Assembly: GCA_905221605.1 (NCBI GenBank)
Contig: CAJNDS010002191.1
Span: 715,526 to 779,525 of the forward strand
DNA length: 64,000 nucleotides
Reading direction: 5' to 3'
From: Symbiodinium natans
Lineage: Eukaryota > Sar > Dinophyceae > Suessiales > Symbiodiniaceae
The number at the start of each line of letters is the position of its first letter. The stretch's first letter is position 1. Below, one piece after another: positions 51,430 through 62,838 of this stretch. The notes below the pieces were generated by a model. It was not told the origin of the DNA, made no database searches, and saw nothing but the letters and a program-made list of their open reading frames with translations. The translations under genes and the position numbers were made by a program.

Positions 51430-51555
51430 CCCTAAACCCTAAACCCTAAACCCTAAACCCTAAACCCTAAACCCTAAACCCTAAACCCTAAACCCTAAAC
51501 CCTAAACCCTAAACCCTAAACCCTAACCCTAAACCCTAAACCCTAAACCCTAAGC
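51430..51555 (+). repeat. Longest pure interstitial telomere tract, (CCCTAAA) about 17
   Basis: Seventeen or so CCCTAAA units with one short CCCTAA unit near 51523. The cleanest tract in the window. Confidence 0.97.
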
Positions 51556-52635
51556 CGCCAGCCCCTTTTTTGAACCCGTGCTGAGGCCGAGAGCCCCTGC
51601 CATCCCAAACTACACGCCTCGGCCCGTCTCTCGTTAGGCAGCTGCGCCCCAGGGCACACTGTCTTTTCGGGAGGGTTTTTATAGGCTGTTATCACTCTCC
51701 TTGTCATCGTCGTCTCAAAAAAGGGCTACGGGGACATAGATAGGGCGACCTCTCAGTAAGTGCCTTGAAGCGGCCTATGAGGGGTCTTCAAACTTATGAT
51801 CCCTTGTTAGGGATCCTTCTTAGAAGGGCAGGGCAGAGTAGGACCCAAACACGAGACACTCTTTTCTGCGCCCTGTAAGGGGGCAGGGCTTTTTCTCGAA
51901 AACCCTCATCCTTCCTAAACTCCTTGTCCACCGCACAGGCTTAGGACTTGAGGCTTGGCTTAGAGCTTAGGCGGGCTTTCAGCTGCGAGAAGCACATGCC
52001 AAGCCGCGCACAAGCATGAAGGAAGGCTGCACAGGGCTGGGCGATGGTACCCGCAGTTTTTTTTTGCATCCGCAACAGCGGAGGACGCACTAGTTCCAGA
52101 GAAATAGCAACCCTCATCAGCCCTCATCGACCTAGACTGCTGCACCATGCATCGGCTGTGGTCTTGTGAGCCCTCGACAGAGGGCCATACAACAAATTGC
52201 AGTTTTGTGACTAAGCAGTGGGGCACCACCGCAGGAATTGCCCTTGCACATGTCTACCTTGCTTAAGGCACTGGGAGAGAGGGGATATGGGGGGGGGGTT
52301 GATTGTTGTAGGGGTTTAGGGGTTTCGGAGGCTACCTAGGCCCCAAGGCTTGGCGTCATAGTTCACAACATGGGGCTCCGAAGGATGGTGTACATCATGC
52401 TCAATCATGCTCTATTCATAGCTGCCGTCGTTGGCATTGAGCATGTCCTGAGCGGCTTTTTGTTTGGGGGGCTGAGCCAGATTGCGTTGATTCGAGGCCT
52501 TGAGATTTGGGTGGGTAACTCTGTGTTGCGGGTGAGGGCACCCTGGTTCGACCACGCTTCGAGTCAAGGGATGTTGATGTCTGTGACTTGTGCACTACGG
52601 CTTCCAGACCCCTGTTCTTCTCCTGAACTGAACCT

Positions 52636-52755
52636 CTAGAACTCAGATACAATAAGTTCAATAGGCCCAAGATCACTGAGACCCCGAGTCCGGACTCTGA
52701 ACAGCCGCCAGGTTGCAGAGAAGCTGAAGTTGTCGTACCCTTCCGGGGGTACCTC
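52636..52755 (-). CDS. Terminal exon, unknown protein
   Basis: Acceptor GCCCAGCTTTCCACAG, 39 codons EVPPEGYDNFSFSATWRLFR then VRTRGLSDLGPIELIVSEF and TAG. Joins in phase 0 with 52946-53032. Not recognised. Confidence 0.6.
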   Translation of the reverse strand, partial: EVPPEGYDNFSFSATWRLFRVRTRGLSDLGPIELIVSEF

Positions 52756-52945
52756 CTGTGGAAAGCTGGGCACTGTGGGAGGCTGAACTCTACAGAGACG
52801 AAGCGCGGGATAGGAGACCACTTGGGCTGACAATTTCCGACGTGCAAGCCCTCATGCCCTGCAACCACGATGCTTCTGCCCTGTGCAGTTTCTACTGTTC
52901 TTCTCTCCCTCGACTTCGCCCCAACCTTCTCCTCCCCCCCCCCAC

Positions 52946-53032
52946 CTCAGCCGGCTGCTCATACTGCATCGCATAGTCGGTCTCGAGTCCTGGAGACGAG
53001 AGCCGCTGGGGATTTCGACTCGCATCCGGGAC
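52946..53032 (-). CDS. Penultimate exon of the same gene
   Basis: Acceptor GGGAATACCAG, 29 codons VPDASRNPQRLSSPGLETDY then AMQYEQPAE, donor GTGGGG. Phase 0 on both sides. Confidence 0.55.
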
Positions 53033-54325
53033 CTGGTATTCCCGTACGTCCCTACGCCCACCCTCGTTTCCAACATGCTTGCTGCCCCCCCCCCCCCTCC
53101 CTGCCGACCCCACACACATCAGGAGAGCAGAAGAACTCGAAACACTCGGGTGTAGGAGCTAAGGGTTCGGCAAGGTGCCAAGTTGGTCGAAAGGGTTGCA
53201 ATTCTAAGTTTCTAAGTGGGCTCCTTCCAACAAGCTCAGCTTTTTGTGGCGTTGAAGGTGTTGGCCGGTTGGTTGCTGCTACCTAACGTCGGGCTCTAGC
53301 TGGGGCACCCTGCACAGCGTCTCGTCTCTCAGATATACGCGATGACATGAATACAAATAGGCAAAACACAAAACCTCACACTCTCGCAAGCCCTTTTGCA
53401 CCCTAAACCCTAAACCCAAACCCTAGTCCCCGTGGACCTGCGTCTTGCCTGGGCCGGAAGGGCACATGCTTCGACTTCCGGGGCTTTGAGAACTTTCGGC
53501 TCACCCATATCAGACCCCTCCCCCCACCCAACGCAACGCCTCACCCAAACCAAACCCCCTTAACCCTCAGTCCTGCAACCCATTTTCAGTGTTTTGGGCT
53601 TCGGGTTGGAGGCCAGAAATGCACGGAGCAGGGCTTGCGATTTTGGGGTTTGGTTTAGGGTTTAAGGGTTTACGGATTGCAGGCTGTCCGATGTAAACGG
53701 GTTTGTGGCCATGGGTTAAGGGCCTCGATTCTCACAACGGCATAAAGGGGTTACAGGTTCAGCTTTAAGGGAACTGGGACTACTTAGGAGCAAGAACCTG
53801 AGCCTACTTGGCACTTGCTCTGACAAGGGCCGCTCTAGGCTTGTGGGCACAGCCCGTGCTTGTGGCATCTTTGCCCCGGCTATGTTGCTAAGAAGCACAA
53901 TAACGTTTAGGGTTTAGGGTTTAGGGTTCAGGGCCGTCGGCTTAGGGCCATGATGTCAAGGTCATGAGCTCTTCTCGGATGGCGTCGGAGGCTATTGCAA
54001 ACCCGCCCTGCCATGAAGCATGACGCCCTCGCGGTGCACACATGTCAAGCTTCAACCGTTTCGCATTGGGGCTTCTAAGATGTAGAACAGAGTGTTTTGT
54101 GTGCGCGCGCAATCAATTCCATGAGCCTCATCGTTTGTAAGTTCTTGCTTTGTTTCAAGGCAACCTAAGTCTTGGGGGGACGACTCATTAGAAGTCCCTG
54201 GTTGAGGGTAGTTCTAGAGGTTTGGGTACGTTCTGGAATCGTCTGCTCAAAGCATCCCTTAAAGACACCGGCTCTTAATGGCGACGTGCTCTCACAAGGA
54301 AGTGCGAAGTTAATATAGAGTCAGA

Positions 54326-54389
54326 ATAATAAATAGACTACAATAACCCCCCCAAAACCCTATTCTAATTATTAAGGCCCCTATATTGG
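54326..54389 (-). mobile_element. Right-arm copy of the 41.5-kb foldback family
   Basis: AATAACCCCCCCAAAACCCT then ATTCTAATTATTAAGGCCCC matches the right arm of 41469-41758. Confidence 0.65.
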
Positions 54390-54393
54390 GCAG

Positions 54394-54470
54394 TGGCTGT
54401 CGGTTTCAACTTGGACTGGGCTCCTGACGGCTCGGTCTTTTGCCTCTTCGCCGGAGGCTCTGCGCCCTGA
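54394..54470 (+). CDS. Candidate terminal exon next to the foldback end
   Basis: Right after the element end and its GGGCAG the frame reads AVGFNLDWAPDGSVFCLFAG then GSAP and TGA. Not recognised. Confidence 0.42.
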
Positions 54471-54921
54471 GGGGTGACGAGACCAAAAAAAGAGTTGTGT
54501 TTAGGGTTTATTAGGGTTTAGGGTTTGGGGTGTAGGACCTGGGGGTTTTGGAGTGTAGATGGAGTTGTAGGGTTCAGGGTCCCACACTTTCGTCCATTCG
54601 TCAGCGCTATTTCCATTTTGGTTCACTTACAAACATCGGTTCAATCCCCAGACTCTCAAAACAGGTTTCGGGCTTTAGGGTTACCGGCAGGTTATAGGGT
54701 TTGAGGCTTAATTAGAGACTCCTTAATGCACCCCTGTCTGAAGAAGGCATTTTAGGTTTAGCCGTTCAGGGCTTCAGAGCTTTTAGGACGCAGGAATTAG
54801 CCCTGCGAAGGGCTCAAGGGGCTGATAGTTCCTAGGCCTTTTTGGCTTCCACCCTCCTGGTTTCGGATGAATTGCCAATACTTGTCCCGGGTTGTAAGGG
54901 ATTACTAGGGTTTAAGCTTTC

Positions 54922-55128
54922 GTGTCTCTTGATACCGACCACGACGAGCTCCGGGCCGCATCCGGGAAAATGTTGATGGCTTGCGGCTGCCCTGCACGCA
55001 CAGAAGCATCCAAGGTTCAACTCTGTTCACACCTTACAGTACAGTCCAGAAAGTTGGAACATGGTTTAAGGATATTTGAGCTGGGATTCTGTTTAGTATA
55101 CCTTTTGGGGTATGGGGATATCGGATAA
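54922..55128 (+). CDS. Low-confidence coding segment
   Basis: 68 codons including TDHDELRAASGKMLMACGCP then ARTEASK. Between 53.1 and 54.3 kb I see telomere-like tracts and no convincing exon. Confidence 0.3.
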   Translation: MSLDTDHDELRAASGKMLMACGCPARTEASKVQLCSHLTVQSRKLEHGLRIFELGFCLVYLLGYGDIG

Positions 55129-55421
55129 GGATGTTCCCTGTAACGTAGCCCTGAATCCTACCCCCAGCACATCGATCCTAAACCCCAAACTGGATCTTGG
55201 CCTCCTAAACGCGAAGAAACAGGTCCTGCTGACATTGGACTTGTTGGTTTTTGCGGCTGCAGCCTGAATCGCAGACTTGCGGGGCCCCCGCAGCCCTTCG
55301 ATATCCTTCGATTATACGAAGCAGAGAAATGGCTTAGGATCTGGCGGCCGTAAAACGGAGTATTCCAGTCGGCTTAGGGTGCGAGGGGTGAGCCAGCGCC
55401 CGAAAGACAACAGGGTTCAAG

Positions 55422-56024
55422 TTGACCTACACTCCCTGCACGCACTGGCATCAACTTTCACGCATCCTGACAACATGCAAGAATCGACCAGAAAGCACGA
55501 CAACATTCGAGCTGAGAAGTACCCATCAACCACACTGCGCAGCGCAGACTCTAGAAGCAGAATCCGCCCAGGGCCGTAGGTGTACGGGGAGCACAAAGCA
55601 GGCACACCACCCCACCCCCACTTTTTTGCCTGGAATGGGTTCCCCCACCCTAGGCGACAGCTGTCGCATCAGCACCAGCCACCACCGGCCCTACCACCCC
55701 CCCCCCCTGGCCTCCACCTTCCCACCATCCCTCCTTATTTCACTCCAAGCGAGTAGAACAATCGCCTCTGCGCAGGCCCCGGGCGAGGCGGGTCGCGTCG
55801 CGTTAAACATATCAGCCACAAAGCGCGTCCTGAAAGGTTCCAAAGGTCTGTGTCAGGCCATCCACCAAAAAACACCCAGGGAGCTGGGAATAAAGAATCA
55901 AGAGGATGCCCTCTCCGGCTTTATGGGGTTTTTCAGAGAGCCACTCCTGTCCTCTTCATTTAGCAAACCAGGGATCGAAACCTACGACCCCAAACCTAAG
56001 ACCCTCTGTACTCCGGGTGGCTGA
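55422..56024 (+). CDS. 200-codon ORF, unknown
   Basis: Longest non-repeat ORF in the window. The middle is P/H-rich (poly-C DNA); the later part (ATKRVLKGSKGLCQAIHQKT then PRELGIKNQEDALSG) looks more protein-like. May contain one real exon near 55790-55930. Confidence 0.3.
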   Translation: MTYTPCTHWHQLSRILTTCKNRPESTTTFELRSTHQPHCAAQTLEAESAQGRRCTGSTKQAHHPTPTFLPGMGSPTLGDSCRISTSHHRPYHPPPLASTFPPSLLISLQASRTIASAQAPGEAGRVALNISATKRVLKGSKGLCQAIHQKTPRELGIKNQEDALSGFMGFFREPLLSSSFSKPGIETYDPKPKTLCTPGG

Positions 56025-57042
56025 ATGAAGACTTGCCAGCCCGAACTCCCAACGCAAACCTTTTAGGGCTAAGGAAGCCCAAACCATCCGCCAGAACCGC
56101 GCCTCTGTTGTTTGTGGCCACCTGCCGGCAGTTGGCACTGCAAGCGCTTCGATTTGATAAGATGGCTTCTTGACATGATGCAAGTGACTCTACTATTTGC
56201 TTAAGAACCCAACAAAGCAGATGAAATAATAATCCCGACATTACCCAATAATAACCCCTACATTACCCTCATAAGGAAGAATAAACAATTTTTTGGGGGG
56301 GTGGAAACCTTAAGCAACTAGTAGGCTTTGTAGGGTTGAAGCAGCAGCCCAAACACCAAACATGTTGTCTGCGGGTGCGTAGCACACGTCCGGCTGCCCT
56401 GCCAAGATGTCTTAAACTGTGACATCTAGACCGCAGAGGAGCCCAACCCCCCACGAGCTGAAAAACCATCTCTTCCACACCTGTAAGATCCGAAATCCCC
56501 ATCCGCAAGGCTTCCACACGAAGAGGATCTGGGGTTCGTGGGTAGGTGTGCTTCAAGACTTATCATAGGCCCGACATCGAGTAACCTACCTATGACAAAG
56601 ACGTAAAACATTGCTCGACAACTAAATTTAGAAGTGCTTCGCTTGAAAGTTAGTTTGCAGGTTTCGCTCCGTAGGCCGTAAGTGCCCCATGTCCAAAAGC
56701 CTTCCGACCAACCTTTGCGGCCCTCCGACAAAGTACACGTCTGACAATCTGCGCCCGTGCACACCCGCATGCACAGAACACCGAACAACCTCAGCAACGT
56801 GGCAACATGGGCCTTATAGACTGTTCAACTCTCAGCCCTAAGCCCAAAACCCTGAAACCCCAAAGCCCCAACCCTAGCCCTAAACCCTAAACCCTGACAC
56901 CCTAGACTGGCCCTAAACCCTACAAACCCTAAACCCCAAAGCCCCAAACTCTAAAAATTGGGGCTCAGAAAGCAGAGATGAGAAAAAAAACTCGGAGCTA
57001 ATCCCGCAGCCTCGAAGGAAACAGCATCCCCCACCTCTGCCG

Positions 57043-57140
57043 GGTTTAGGGTTTAGGGTTTAGGGTTTAGGGTTTCAAGTTTCGGGTTTAGGGGGTTTAG
57101 GGAGTTTAGGGAGTTTAGGGTTTAGGGGGCTTAGGAGGTT
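57043..57140 (+). repeat. TTTAGGG-type tract
   Basis: Pure TTTAGGG then GTTTAGGGGG/AGTTTAGGG variants. 56.0-57.04 kb shows no convincing exon. Confidence 0.93.
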
Positions 57141-57211
57141 AGTAACAGTATACACCAACATAGGGCTGAGCATGTCAGCGTTTAGGCTCCGGAAGCGAAG
57201 GAGTTGCAGGG

Positions 57212-57646
57212 GTGTGTGTGCTTGGTCCTCGAGGGGTGTTTCGCACTTTTTGGCAGAGGCTGTGTACACAGATCAGAGCCGCATTGAAGGACTTGGCAGC
57301 CCAGGAACCATGTACTCCAACAACAAAACTAAACCTGTTTCAGGAGTTACTTCATCGGGGAACCACCAAACAAAAAGACAGAAGGGCACCCCTGGGCTTG
57401 CGCAAACCTCCGACCCGCAACCAGGCCTGGACGCCGCTTTCCGAGAATTCTCGGCCATGCATAAAGACCTGGCGACTTCTTCGGGGCCTTGTAGGGGCGT
57501 GGGACCCTGCAATGCCACACATCGGGAAGCTCGCCCTAAGTCCCTGTAAGAAAGGTGCTTTCGAAGTTGCGTGGCGGCAGGTGGCGGAACTGAGGAACGT
57601 GCGCCCGAACACCCCAAGTATTGCGCTCCTCACACCCGAAGCCTAG
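57212..57646 (+). CDS. 144-codon ORF, low confidence
   Basis: Starts within a region open in two plus frames; RAALKDLAAQEPCTPTTKLN reads like protein. Not recognised. Confidence 0.27.
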   Translation: MCVLGPRGVFRTFWQRLCTQIRAALKDLAAQEPCTPTTKLNLFQELLHRGTTKQKDRRAPLGLRKPPTRNQAWTPLSENSRPCIKTWRLLRGLVGAWDPAMPHIGKLALSPCKKGAFEVAWRQVAELRNVRPNTPSIALLTPEA

Positions 57647-57932
57647 CATCTTGTCTATCCTTGGAGCACCTATGTGTCCGTGTCTCCGAACCTGAGACTC
57701 AACTTCAACGCCCCCTCCAATCCCCGACAAGTGTTGCTGTTTGCGGGGGTCGTATTCTAAGGAAGCGGTCCAGACTCAAACAGACCCGAGCCACCTCAGA
57801 AACTTACTCGCTTCTCATGCAAGTAGGAAGTTCTGGCATTCAGATACCCTGAGCGCTCCCAGCTCCCTAGTTTCAGTACCATATCGAGCTCGAAGCACCA
57901 AACTCCCGCAAAGCCTAAACTCTTTGTCGCAG

Positions 57933-58007
57933 CGGGCCCATCCCCAAACCGAAGACGAGCTCGGTTCCACGTCGCAGCCGAACTGGGCCTTGATCCTAGG
58001 CTTGGAA
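57933..58007 (+). CDS. Candidate exon whose donor is a telomere repeat
   Basis: Acceptor CTAAACTCTTTGTCGCAG, 25 codons RAHPQTEDELGSTSQPNWAL then ILGLE, and the intron would begin GTTTAGGGTTTAGGG. Confidence 0.42.
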
Positions 58008-58067
58008 GTTTAGGGTTTAGGGTTTAGGGTTTAGGGTTTAGGGTTTAGGGTTTAGGGTTTAGGGTTT
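58008..58067 (+). repeat. Pure TTTAGGG tract, 8 units
   Basis: Eight TTTAGGG units directly after exon 57933-58007. 58.1-59.2 kb otherwise shows only a weak ORF (58712-58984). Confidence 0.97.
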
Positions 58068-59234
58068 TGGGGATCTTCCACTGGGAGACCCTTCCAAAGT
58101 TGGAGTCCCATATCGATATACGTTGAAAATAGAAGTTTCAGGGTTTAGAGGTAGCTGTTCCCTGCTGTGGAGACAGGTGGACGGAAATTCAAAACTCCGC
58201 GCGAGCTTTTGGGGCTCCCCCTAATCCACGATTCCTCAAAACTGCAGCCTCTTTAAAACCTCAACCTGGCAACTGAGCATAACTCAACTAGCCGTTATAC
58301 AGGAGTGGGGAGCTAGGCAAGGGGATACTCAAACGATTATTGGGATCCACTGCCCCACCCTCAGGCACCAGTAAGGTCAAGAACTCAGCTCCAGGTCGTC
58401 CATCATAGCCGGGGCACTCTTCTGACTCGATGAACCCATAGTTGGTCGCCTGATGAAACCCCGATGAACCCTTTTGCAGCCGGGCCCCGTGTCTAAACCC
58501 AAACCAAAGAGAAGTGAAGGACTATGGTCCCCCCCCGGACGGGATTTCTTCACTGAGATGGAGTTTCAAGGACTCGAGACACATGCACAGGAGCCCCCCC
58601 CCCCCCCTAAACCCTCACTGAGGCTCTGAGCTCTTCTTAAGCCCGACCTAAAAAACCAAGAAGAGGCAATGGGGAGGCCGACACCGACATCCGCAACAAT
58701 CAGGCAGCAGTTTGTGTGTATGGCGTTTCCGCACAGGAGCAAGACTCTACATCCTGTTGGCTTCTGACTTTAGCCATTCCCTGCGGCCTGTGCCCAAGCA
58801 CTCAGCCTACCATGATCCTAGGACTTATAAACCCCGGACCTCAGCCGAAGGCCTTCTCTTTTTCAAAAAAGCGGTCGGGGGCGCACATACTTGGAACGGG
58901 TACGTAGTATATTATTTATGTGGGGACAGTAGGGGGGAAGTATTGAGGTTCTGCATGAAACCTCTGAGGACCAGGCAACGTTGAAGGACTTCACCATCCC
59001 ATTTGCGATCTGGCAGCTGGGAGCTCGCAGGGCCCGGGTAACCCTCAACCCTCTGCAAAGCTCGGGCTGCTAGAATCCACATGTGTGTTTAGATTCGGGG
59101 GGTTGGCAATTTAAGGAGGATGGTCCTCTTATATCCCAAACTATACAGGGCTGATAGTAGGCAGTGGAGAGCCGAGGGGCCAGAAAACCCTTTCCGGATC
59201 GGACTTGGGCCTCCCATTCCACATGCACATCCCC

Positions 59235-59510
59235 TTAACAAAAAAAGACCCACAACCACCGGCCACACGACTCATCGAGCAAGATACTGGGCGGCAAACA
59301 TTCAGATTCGCCCCTGCACCGCCCAATCTGCGTGGTCTCTCGGGCTAAGGATGACTCGCCGCAGAAGATGTTACTGCTGACGAAAGACTGTTCTGTGAAT
59401 GAGTAGGGAAGCGACTCCACATTGCGCACTTCAAGTACCGAAAGGCTCGAGATGCGCCTGGCCCGTCGCTTCCGGCTGGCTTGTTCCTGTTCCAGCAACT
59501 TTTCCTTCAC
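59235..59510 (-). CDS. Candidate coding segment, basic N-terminal part
   Basis: 91 codons; EKLLEQEQASRKRRARRISS then LSVLEVRNVESLPYSFTEQS. Acceptor-like CTCCTGTGAAG at the 5' end and a GTACTT donor after LSLS suggest that only the first about 22 codons may be exon. Confidence 0.42.
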   Translation of the reverse strand: MKEKLLEQEQASRKRRARRISSLSVLEVRNVESLPYSFTEQSFVSSNIFCGESSLARETTQIGRCRGESECLPPSILLDESCGRWLWVFFC

Positions 59511-60168
59511 AGGAGCAGCTTACGACGGCAATCTCTCCCCTTAACCCCGAATTCTGGACATCCCGAAAAAAAACCGCTGGCCGGAAGGCTCGCGGCTCGT
59601 GTTTCTAACTTCTCGGGGGACCCGCAACACAGAGCCTTTCATGCTCAACGTGCCCCGGTTGTCTGCGGCCGAACTTAGAGAAACGTGACCAAGCATGTGA
59701 GCCCTTTGCTACGGAATCCTGCCCAAGCTCGAGGGTTTGCACAAGGAGCTGCCACTGTTAAAACAGAAGACCAAGAAAACCCGAAACCCAGAAATCAGAA
59801 AGTGAAACTCCCCCCAGTTCGACTATAGGTGAGTAGGATTTCGCTGGTTATATACATACACATAGGCAGATGGGGTTCTTACGATGCAAACAGGGCCATC
59901 ACTAGAGACACTGCGAATATGACGGCATATGAATGAGGGTGGTCGTGGCAATTCCGCTGGGTACGACTGCTTGCTGCGTGAGGACGCTGGTGTGTCAACC
60001 CCAACCGAAACTTTGTTCAAACCGTGGCAGCATCCTGTCCTGTATACATTTGGAACTTCATTTCTTTAGAAAACCGGTTAAGCCAAGAGCAACTGACCTC
60101 AGCCCTCCGGGCACTTCAGGTGAAAATTTGGGTTCGAGGTTTAAGGGGGGTACCTAAGACAAAAAGGG

Positions 60169-60361
60169 TTAAGGGTGCATCCAAATGTTGCGGGTGACCA
60201 AAGATTTCGGATGGGTTTGTGGTATCAGGGCGCCCGGGCCTACTGGCAGCTTTCCTTTGCCTTTGCTCATCATGCCGTCGTCACCCTTTCCCTTGCCCTT
60301 GATGCCTTTGCCGGTATCCACCTTCGGAGTGTTCACAGGCCGAACAGGGGTTCTCAGGACC
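60169..60361 (-). CDS. Terminal exon with KGKGKG tail
   Basis: 64 codons after AGATCTGAAG: RTPVRPVNTPKVDTGKGIKG then KGKGDDGMMSKGKGKLPVG and a C-terminal RNIWMHP, TAA. G-K repeats of this type are common in basic nucleic-acid-binding tails. Not assigned to a family. Confidence 0.52.
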
Positions 60362-60415
60362 CTTCAGATCTCAACCCTCCCTCACGACACGTGCAAAAAG
60401 AGCACGCTACGCGGG

Positions 60416-60853
60416 CTAAGAGGTGTGGCAGAAGTTCCAGAATCCCAGAAGCCCATCCTCCCCCCTCCCCAGGAAATCCGGAGAGCTAGTTGTTTTTGGG
60501 ACATCTGGTAAGTTGTGCGACGTCGGGAGGTCTGAACAGTTAGGCCATGGACATCTGGAAACACAGAAAGCTAATAAGTTCAAGTGATATTTCAGCGATG
60601 ATGCTGTCCCAAATCCCTCCATTGAACGCTTTTCGCGAACCATGTCAACTGCGAATGTCAATTTGACTGAACTTGTCTTTGTTCGCCACATAAACACGTT
60701 GAATCCAACACCACGAAGCCCTAGCTGTGTCCCAATTGGGTGTGTGTTTCTGCGCTTGGGTCTAAGCCCCTTTCTTAAATTACCTGCAACCTCGGCCCGG
60801 GCGCTAGCCATGTAACTTCCCACTGTGATGCCAGAAAACTCTGAGCTTGACAA
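60416..60853 (-). CDS. 145-codon ORF, possible upstream exon region
   Basis: Reads MSSSEFSGITVGSYMASARA, then a basic stretch and KTSSVKLTFAVDMVREKRSM. Protein-like in the first two thirds. It lies upstream of 60169-60361 on the same strand and could belong to the same gene. Confidence 0.38.
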   Translation of the reverse strand: MSSSEFSGITVGSYMASARAEVAGNLRKGLRPKRRNTHPIGTQLGLRGVGFNVFMWRTKTSSVKLTFAVDMVREKRSMEGFGTASSLKYHLNLLAFCVSRCPWPNCSDLPTSHNLPDVPKTTSSPDFLGRGEDGLLGFWNFCHTS

Positions 60854-61287
60854 GTCGTACGGTTCTCCAAAATCCCTGCACTGAAGCTCTCAAGTCATGC
60901 CGACACAGTGGAGCAATTTCACCGGAAGTCACCTCCAGAACGGCCATAACGACGATTGGATCTGAAAATCTGCAAAATGTACAAGACTAGAGTTCCCAGG
61001 AACACAAACAGATTCGCCTTGTCTTGCGTCAGAATACAACACGCTCAGAAGCCACTTTTCTTGGGTGGAAGCCGCCTAGGTTCAGCTTGTCTTCGTGGGT
61101 TTTAGGGTTTAGGGTTTAGGGCATGACTCATCATAGACCGAGCACAAGACTATGTATTGATGCACGGAGGGTTTTTTTTGCTGCCTGGAATGGGCGCCCC
61201 CGCAGGCGACAAGCGTATGGGAGCAGACAAGGCATCATGGCAGCCCCCCCCTTCCCCCGCCCCCCCCTCCCTACCCGCCCCACCCAG

Positions 61288-61467
61288 TCTCTGTTCTCCG
61301 ATTGCACTAACAGCACCTTCACACCCACGATCTCCGGTTTGGGTTGCCTCGCCGCTGGGCAGGCCCCCACTATTGTCAGGCTAAGGATGAACGTGGGAAA
61401 GGCTTTGGGCAGCAAGTCCTGCTCGCAAGCCGAAGTGTTCAGTTGCACCGCTTTTGGTGACTTTACT
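61288..61467 (+). CDS. Internal exon, cysteine-containing, unknown
   Basis: Exceptional polypyrimidine tract (61247-61280) and CCCACCCAG acceptor. 60 codons SLFSDCTNSTFTPTISGLGC then LAAGQAPTIVRLRMNVGKAL, GSKSCSQAEVFSCTAFGDFT, donor GTAAAA. Phase 0 both sides, four Cys. Not recognised. Confidence 0.58.
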
Positions 61468-61835
61468 GTAAAAAGAGAAAATACTTGAAAACAAAGGTAT
61501 AACAATGTAGCAATATAACATTTTCATCGTATAATATAGTGTATATACAAGTATAAGATCATAGCAGAATAAGAATGCCAGTCATATAAAGTGGATCAAA
61601 AATGATATATAACAAACTAACAATAAAAGCATGCAATAATATAAGAATATTACCATATAATGATATCATGATTTCAACATAGAACGATATCATGATCTGA
61701 TGATATACTGATCGAATAACACCTGTGATCCATTGTTGCTTGTAGGGCTTAGGGTTTAATCGCGCCCGAGGGTCTGGGATGTAGGGTTTGTTTGGGGGTC
61801 AGGGATCTAATACTGCTTACAGGGCTTGGGAGGGT

Positions 61836-61910
61836 TCAGTGTCTTGCCTCGATCATCGCGCTCAGGTCGCCCTCAGGAGGCTCCCAGAACTCGTCGCACA
61901 GGTCCAGGCC
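61836..61910 (-). CDS. Candidate terminal exon, acidic
   Basis: Acceptor CATCTGTGGGACAG, then GLDLCDEFWEPPEGDLSAMI, EARH and TGA. The plus strand is also open. Confidence 0.42.
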   Translation of the reverse strand, partial: GLDLCDEFWEPPEGDLSAMIEARH

Positions 61911-61929
61911 CTGTCCCACAGATGCCCTT

Positions 61930-62035
61930 GTGGGCTTGAGGGTTTGAGGGTTTTAGGGTTTTGGGGGTTTTAGGGGTCCACAGATGCCATTGAGGCTTTA
62001 AGGTTTTAGGGTTTTGGGAATTGGGTGGGGGCTTA
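61930..62035 (+). repeat. Degenerate GGGTTTTAGGG tract
   Basis: GGGTTTGAGGGTTTTAGGGT and related units, including a partial direct duplication of CACAGATGCC. Confidence 0.85.
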
Positions 62036-62769
62036 GGGTTCTTTTGTTGCAAGCCTGGGGATTTAGTCATCCTGCCCCTCGACTTAACCCCTTCAACTTG
62101 CCTTGGACTGGGCGTCCGAGGGATCACGTCACTACAGGCTTTCTGTTCAGGCGAGGGTAGGGTGTTGGGTACACTTCTCGATGGGTCTAGGGTTGATAGG
62201 GTTAGAAGTCCCTACGCTTTTCACTGCAACACGCCTGGGACGCCTTCTCCTGAGCCCTCAGTGCTTCCCTAAACCCCAGGCCCTATAGAGCCTCCTCCGC
62301 CCCCCCCCCCCCCCCCCCCCCGACTCCTTCGTTCCTCCTCAGAATTCCGGGGCGCACTACATGAGCATCCAAGTTTTTTGGTCTCCATGGCCGTCGCGCG
62401 GTCAACTGCTCCGCCGAGAACCGAGAGTTCGAGTAGCTCATGCCAGGGCATGAGCTTAAGCTTCACCCCGAGACCACCTGCAACGGTCTACGTTCAAGCA
62501 TCATCCCCTTCAGGGATGGCATCGTGGGTCGCGCCCTTTGTGCATCTTGATCCCTTCGGCTGGGGGCCTCATGACCACGTTTCTGTACACTGTACATAAG
62601 AGGCGAAGTCCCTGAAACCCCCATAGACCTCCGCGGAAACAAGATGGCTCCTGTGTACAGTATCCTCCAGAACCTCTAGGAATCTACACCTGCGATCTGA
62701 CTGGGAGCCCTTAAACCGCAACCCTGAAACCCTAAACCTTCAAGACCTCCCTCACGGACGCGCTCGCAG

Positions 62770-62838
62770 GCACATCGTCAGCGCAGCGGCCGTCCGGGAG
62801 TGCCAACTTCCAGGCATTGACGCCCTCTGCCTTGGCTG
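62770..62838 (+). CDS. Candidate internal exon
   Basis: Acceptor ACGGACGCGCTCGCAG, then HIVSAAAVRECQLPGIDALC then LG, donor GTGGAG. Not recognised. Confidence 0.42.

Noticed and set aside
51430-51555. True chromosome end
   Set aside because: Unique sequence and exon-like islands continue on both sides; the tract is interstitial.
52416-52868. 150-codon minus ORF
   Set aside because: A different frame of the same strand has a strong exon (52636-52755) with matching splice phase to its neighbour; the long ORF is its shadow.
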